Below are positions 29,395 to 32,218 of a DNA stretch of 32,218 nucleotides, piece after piece. The notes beneath the pieces were generated by a model, which was not told the origin of the DNA, made no database searches, and saw nothing but the letters and a program-made list of their open reading frames with translations. Location: positions 1-32,218 of the forward strand of contig PFEX01000004.1 of NCBI GenBank assembly GCA_002783145.1, read 5' to 3'. The position numbers were made by a program, and so were the translations under genes. Each line of letters begins with the position of its first letter. Position 1 is the first letter of the stretch. This DNA comes from Rhodobacteraceae bacterium CG17_big_fil_post_rev_8_21_14_2_50_65_11. Lineage in GTDB: Bacteria > Pseudomonadota > Alphaproteobacteria > Rhodobacterales > Rhodobacteraceae.

Positions 29395-29861
29395 AGGGGA
29401 TGATCCGGCACCTTGCGCGAGGGCGAAAGATAGGGCCGGGTGACGTCGCGCAGGGTGACGTCGATGCATTCGACATCCGCAGCAATCGCCCCGTCGCCCG
29501 CCAGAATCAGCGTGATCCGCCCGGTCCCTTCCTCACCCGGCCGCCAATCCAGCGCCAGCAGCGACAGCACGGTGTCGCGGTCGGCGCGGTCGATCCCGTG
29601 CGAGGCAACGCCAAGGGCGTCCTCGATCACCAGCACCGATTGCACCCGTTCGGGCGGATGGGCGCGGATGCGGCTGCCCTCTTCCCAGCGAAAGCGGTTG
29701 ATCAGCACCGCAAAGCGGCGGCGGGCGCGGTCCCATGTCATCTCCCTGACCGGAAAGACCGCGTCCTGCACCAAGGCCGAGATGACCTTCAGATCCTCGC
29801 CGTCCAGCGCCTTCAGCCGCATCGGCCGTGCGCCACCATCCTCGAAGCGCGCGTCAGTCAT
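29391..29861 (-). CDS. DUF2948 family protein
   Basis: [47 protein letters not shown]; position between murA and hisD as in related alphaproteobacteria. Confidence 0.9.
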   Translation of the reverse strand: MTDARFEDGGARPMRLKALDGEDLKVISALVQDAVFPVREMTWDRARRRFAVLINRFRWEEGSRIRAHPPERVQSVLVIEDALGVASHGIDRADRDTVLSLLALDWRPGEEGTGRITLILAGDGAIAADVECIDVTLRDVTRPYLSPSRKVPDHPL

Positions 29862-31125
29862 CGCCTTGCACCCGGTCGATTTGCGCCCCGCAGGCGCGCA
29901 GTTTCTCTTCTACCCTCTCATAACCGCGATCGAGGTGATAGACCCGGTTGACCACGGTTTCCCCCTCGGCGGCCAACCCGGCCAGAATCAGCGAGACCGA
30001 GGCCCGCAAGTCGGTGGCCATCACCGGGGCACCGCGCAACCGATCCACCCCCGTCACCGTGGCATGGCCGCCCTGCACGTCGATCCGCGCGCCCATCCGC
30101 CCCAGTTCCGGCGCGTGCATGAAGCGGTTTTCGAAGATTTTCTCCTCCAGCACCGAAACGCCCTCGGCGGTGCACATCAACGCCATCATCTGCGCCTGAA
30201 GGTCGGTGGGAAAGCCCGGAAACGGCGCCGTCACCACATCAACGGCCTTCACCCGGCCATTGCGCCGAGCGACGCGCAGGCCGCGGTCGGTCTCGGCGAT
30301 GTCGATGCCGGCCTCGTACAGCTTGGCGGCGAAGCTTTCGACCAGCGAGAGTTTTCCGCCCAAAAGCTCCACTTCGCCGCCGGTGATCGCAGGGGCCAGC
30401 ATATAGGTGCCAAGCTCGATCCGGTCGGTGACAACCCGGTGGGTCGCCCCATGCAGCCGGTCGACGCCCTCGATTTCGATGGTCGATGTACCCTCGCCCG
30501 CGATCTGCGCCCCCATTGCCCGAAGGCATCTCACGAGATCCACGATTTCCGGCTCGCGCGCGGCATTCTTCAGAACCGTGGTGCCCTTGGCCAGCGTCGC
30601 CGCCATCACCACGTTCTCGGTCGCGCCGACGGAGGCAAAGCCAAGCTCGTGCACCGCGCCCTTCAGTCCGTTCGGCGCGGTGGCGTGCAGGTAGCCGTCG
30701 CGCAGCTCGATCTCGGCGCCGAGCGCTTCCAGCGCGGTGATGTGCAGGTCCATCGGCCGCGCCCCGATGGCACAGCCGCCGGGCAGTGACACCTCGGCCC
30801 GGCCATGGCGCGCCAGAAGCGGCCCAAGCACGAGGTTGGAAGCCCGCATCTTGCGAACGATATCGTAGTGGGCAAGGTGGTTGTCGGCCCCGTGCGACGA
30901 CAGCGCAATGACCTTGCCGTCATTCATCGCCGTCACCTCCGCGCCCAGCGATCGCAGAAGCTCCGCCATGGTGCGGATATCCGACAGCCTTGGCGCATTG
31001 GTCAGCGTCAGCGGCTCCTCGCTCAGAAGTGTGGCGGGCATGAGTGCGAGGCAGGCGTTCTTCGCCCCCGCAATGGGAATCGCACCGGAAAGTTCCGTCC
31101 CGCCCCTGATGATGATCCTGTCCAC
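29854..31125 (-). CDS. murA: UDP-N-acetylglucosamine 1-carboxyvinyltransferase
   Basis: [65 protein letters not shown]. Confidence 0.98.
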   Translation of the reverse strand: MDRIIIRGGTELSGAIPIAGAKNACLALMPATLLSEEPLTLTNAPRLSDIRTMAELLRSLGAEVTAMNDGKVIALSSHGADNHLAHYDIVRKMRASNLVLGPLLARHGRAEVSLPGGCAIGARPMDLHITALEALGAEIELRDGYLHATAPNGLKGAVHELGFASVGATENVVMAATLAKGTTVLKNAAREPEIVDLVRCLRAMGAQIAGEGTSTIEIEGVDRLHGATHRVVTDRIELGTYMLAPAITGGEVELLGGKLSLVESFAAKLYEAGIDIAETDRGLRVARRNGRVKAVDVVTAPFPGFPTDLQAQMMALMCTAEGVSVLEEKIFENRFMHAPELGRMGARIDVQGGHATVTGVDRLRGAPVMATDLRASVSLILAGLAAEGETVVNRVYHLDRGYERVEEKLRACGAQIDRVQGDD

Positions 31126-31177
31126 TGCCCTGCCGCCTTTCGCTTGCTGCCTCGATCGGGCCCGGATGCCCCGACCC

Positions 31178-31360
31178 TCAATCCTCTTTGTCGGTATCCG
31201 CCGACCCCGTCGCCTTGCGCGCCCGTGCCTGCGCCTTGCGCCGTGCCATGTTGGCCTTGAGCGCAGCCTTCAGCCGGTCTTCGCGGCTTGGCTTGACGGG
31301 TTTCGAAGGGCGTTGCCCGGCGCTTTGCTTCGAGGTCGGATCTGACATGGCCCCTTGCAT
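31178..31360 (-). CDS. Small basic hypothetical protein
   Basis: 60 aa Lys/Arg-rich ([45 protein letters not shown]...) upstream of murA on same strand; true start may be 31348. Confidence 0.6.
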   Translation of the reverse strand: MQGAMSDPTSKQSAGQRPSKPVKPSREDRLKAALKANMARRKAQARARKATGSADTDKED

Positions 31361-31439
31361 ACTACCACGACGGAATAGGGTCCAGATTGCGCTTGCACCG
31401 CTGAGCGATTGAGTCTAGTTCACCGCCCACGATGATAGG

Positions 31440-31514
<75 letters not shown>

Positions 31515-31701
31515 TCTCGCTTTTTGCCCCGAACCAGACCGGATTTACCGGAGAGCGGAAAACACCGCTGCGCTGCGCTATCGCCCCGTATCTGACGGGC
31601 CGGCAGCACGGCGCGGCGCGCTCAAGGATCTTCTTGCACCAAGGCGCAGGGCGGTTAGCGTATCGCCGCCGGTCCTATTGTCGACAGAGGGGTGCCCGAT
31701 C

Positions 31702-32218
31702 ATGAAACTGCTGTTCATCCATCAGAATTATCCCGGCCAGTATCGGCAACTGGTGGAGTGGCTCGCCGCGCAAGGCGAACATGAGATCGTATTCCTGACG
31801 CAGCGCAAGGACATTCCACCCGCACGGGGACTCAAGGTGGTGCGCTACAATCGGCATCATTCCCCCGCCAAGGACGCCTATGCGCTGTCGCGCTACTGGG
31901 AAGAGAGCACAGGCTCGGGCTATGGTGCCGCGCTGGCCTGTCAGAAGCTGAAAGCGGCCGGCTTCACCCCCGATATCATCATCGGCCATGTCGGCTGGGG
32001 CGAACTGACATTCACCAAGCTCGTCTGGCCGAGTGTGCCGGTGCTCGGCTATTTCGAGTATTACTTTCTGGCCAAGGGCGGTTCGGTCGGGTTCGACCCG
32101 GAATTCCCGCCAACCGAGGCAACGCCCTACATCATGCACGCGCGCAACGCGGTGAACTTCATCAACCTCGAGACCGTGGACATGGGCCAGTCGCCGACGC
32201 AATGGCAGCGCGACACCT
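31702..32218 (+). CDS. Glycosyltransferase (family 4 N-terminal domain), 3' truncated by window edge
   Basis: MKLLFIHQNYPGQYRQLVEWLAAQGEHEIVFLTQRKDIPPARGLKVVRY...PDIIIGHVGWGELTFTKLVWPSVPVLGYFEYYF. Confidence 0.88.
   Translation, partial: MKLLFIHQNYPGQYRQLVEWLAAQGEHEIVFLTQRKDIPPARGLKVVRYNRHHSPAKDAYALSRYWEESTGSGYGAALACQKLKAAGFTPDIIIGHVGWGELTFTKLVWPSVPVLGYFEYYFLAKGGSVGFDPEFPPTEATPYIMHARNAVNFINLETVDMGQSPTQWQRDT

Overview
This is a chromosomal window from a high-GC alphaproteobacterium; gene content and order resemble Rhodobacteraceae. It is densely coding. No integrase, transposase, CRISPR array, phage module or rRNA was seen. Left part: partial P-loop sugar/nucleoside kinase, PfkB sugar kinase, pntBA, DUF3422 protein, small lipoprotein, moaA, DSP-type phosphatase, methyltransferase. 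Middle accessory part (about 9.2-23.1 kb): three tandem M20 amidohydrolases plus an ArgE-like M20 deacylase. These are divergent from a dipeptide-type ABC transporter (two ATPases, SBP, two permeases), followed by a divergent MocR-type regulator / taurine-pyruvate-aminotransferase-like pair. Right part: the conserved block murA - DUF2948 - GNAT - hisD - UPF0262 - LMW phosphatase - C-N hydrolase - infA - maf - RNase E/G - yacG, then tRNA-Thr(GGT) and a partial glycosyltransferase. The signals most worth follow-up are: (i) mosaic sequence sharing among the three tandem M20 genes; (ii) four phased CTGGCSYTAY direct repeats between the MocR regulator and the aminotransferase; (iii) a hypothetical conjugate-scavenging module (transporter + amide hydrolases + Tpa); (iv) a short RNase E/G that ends before the Zn-link, next to the zinc protein YacG. 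No clearly new system can be proven from this sequence alone.
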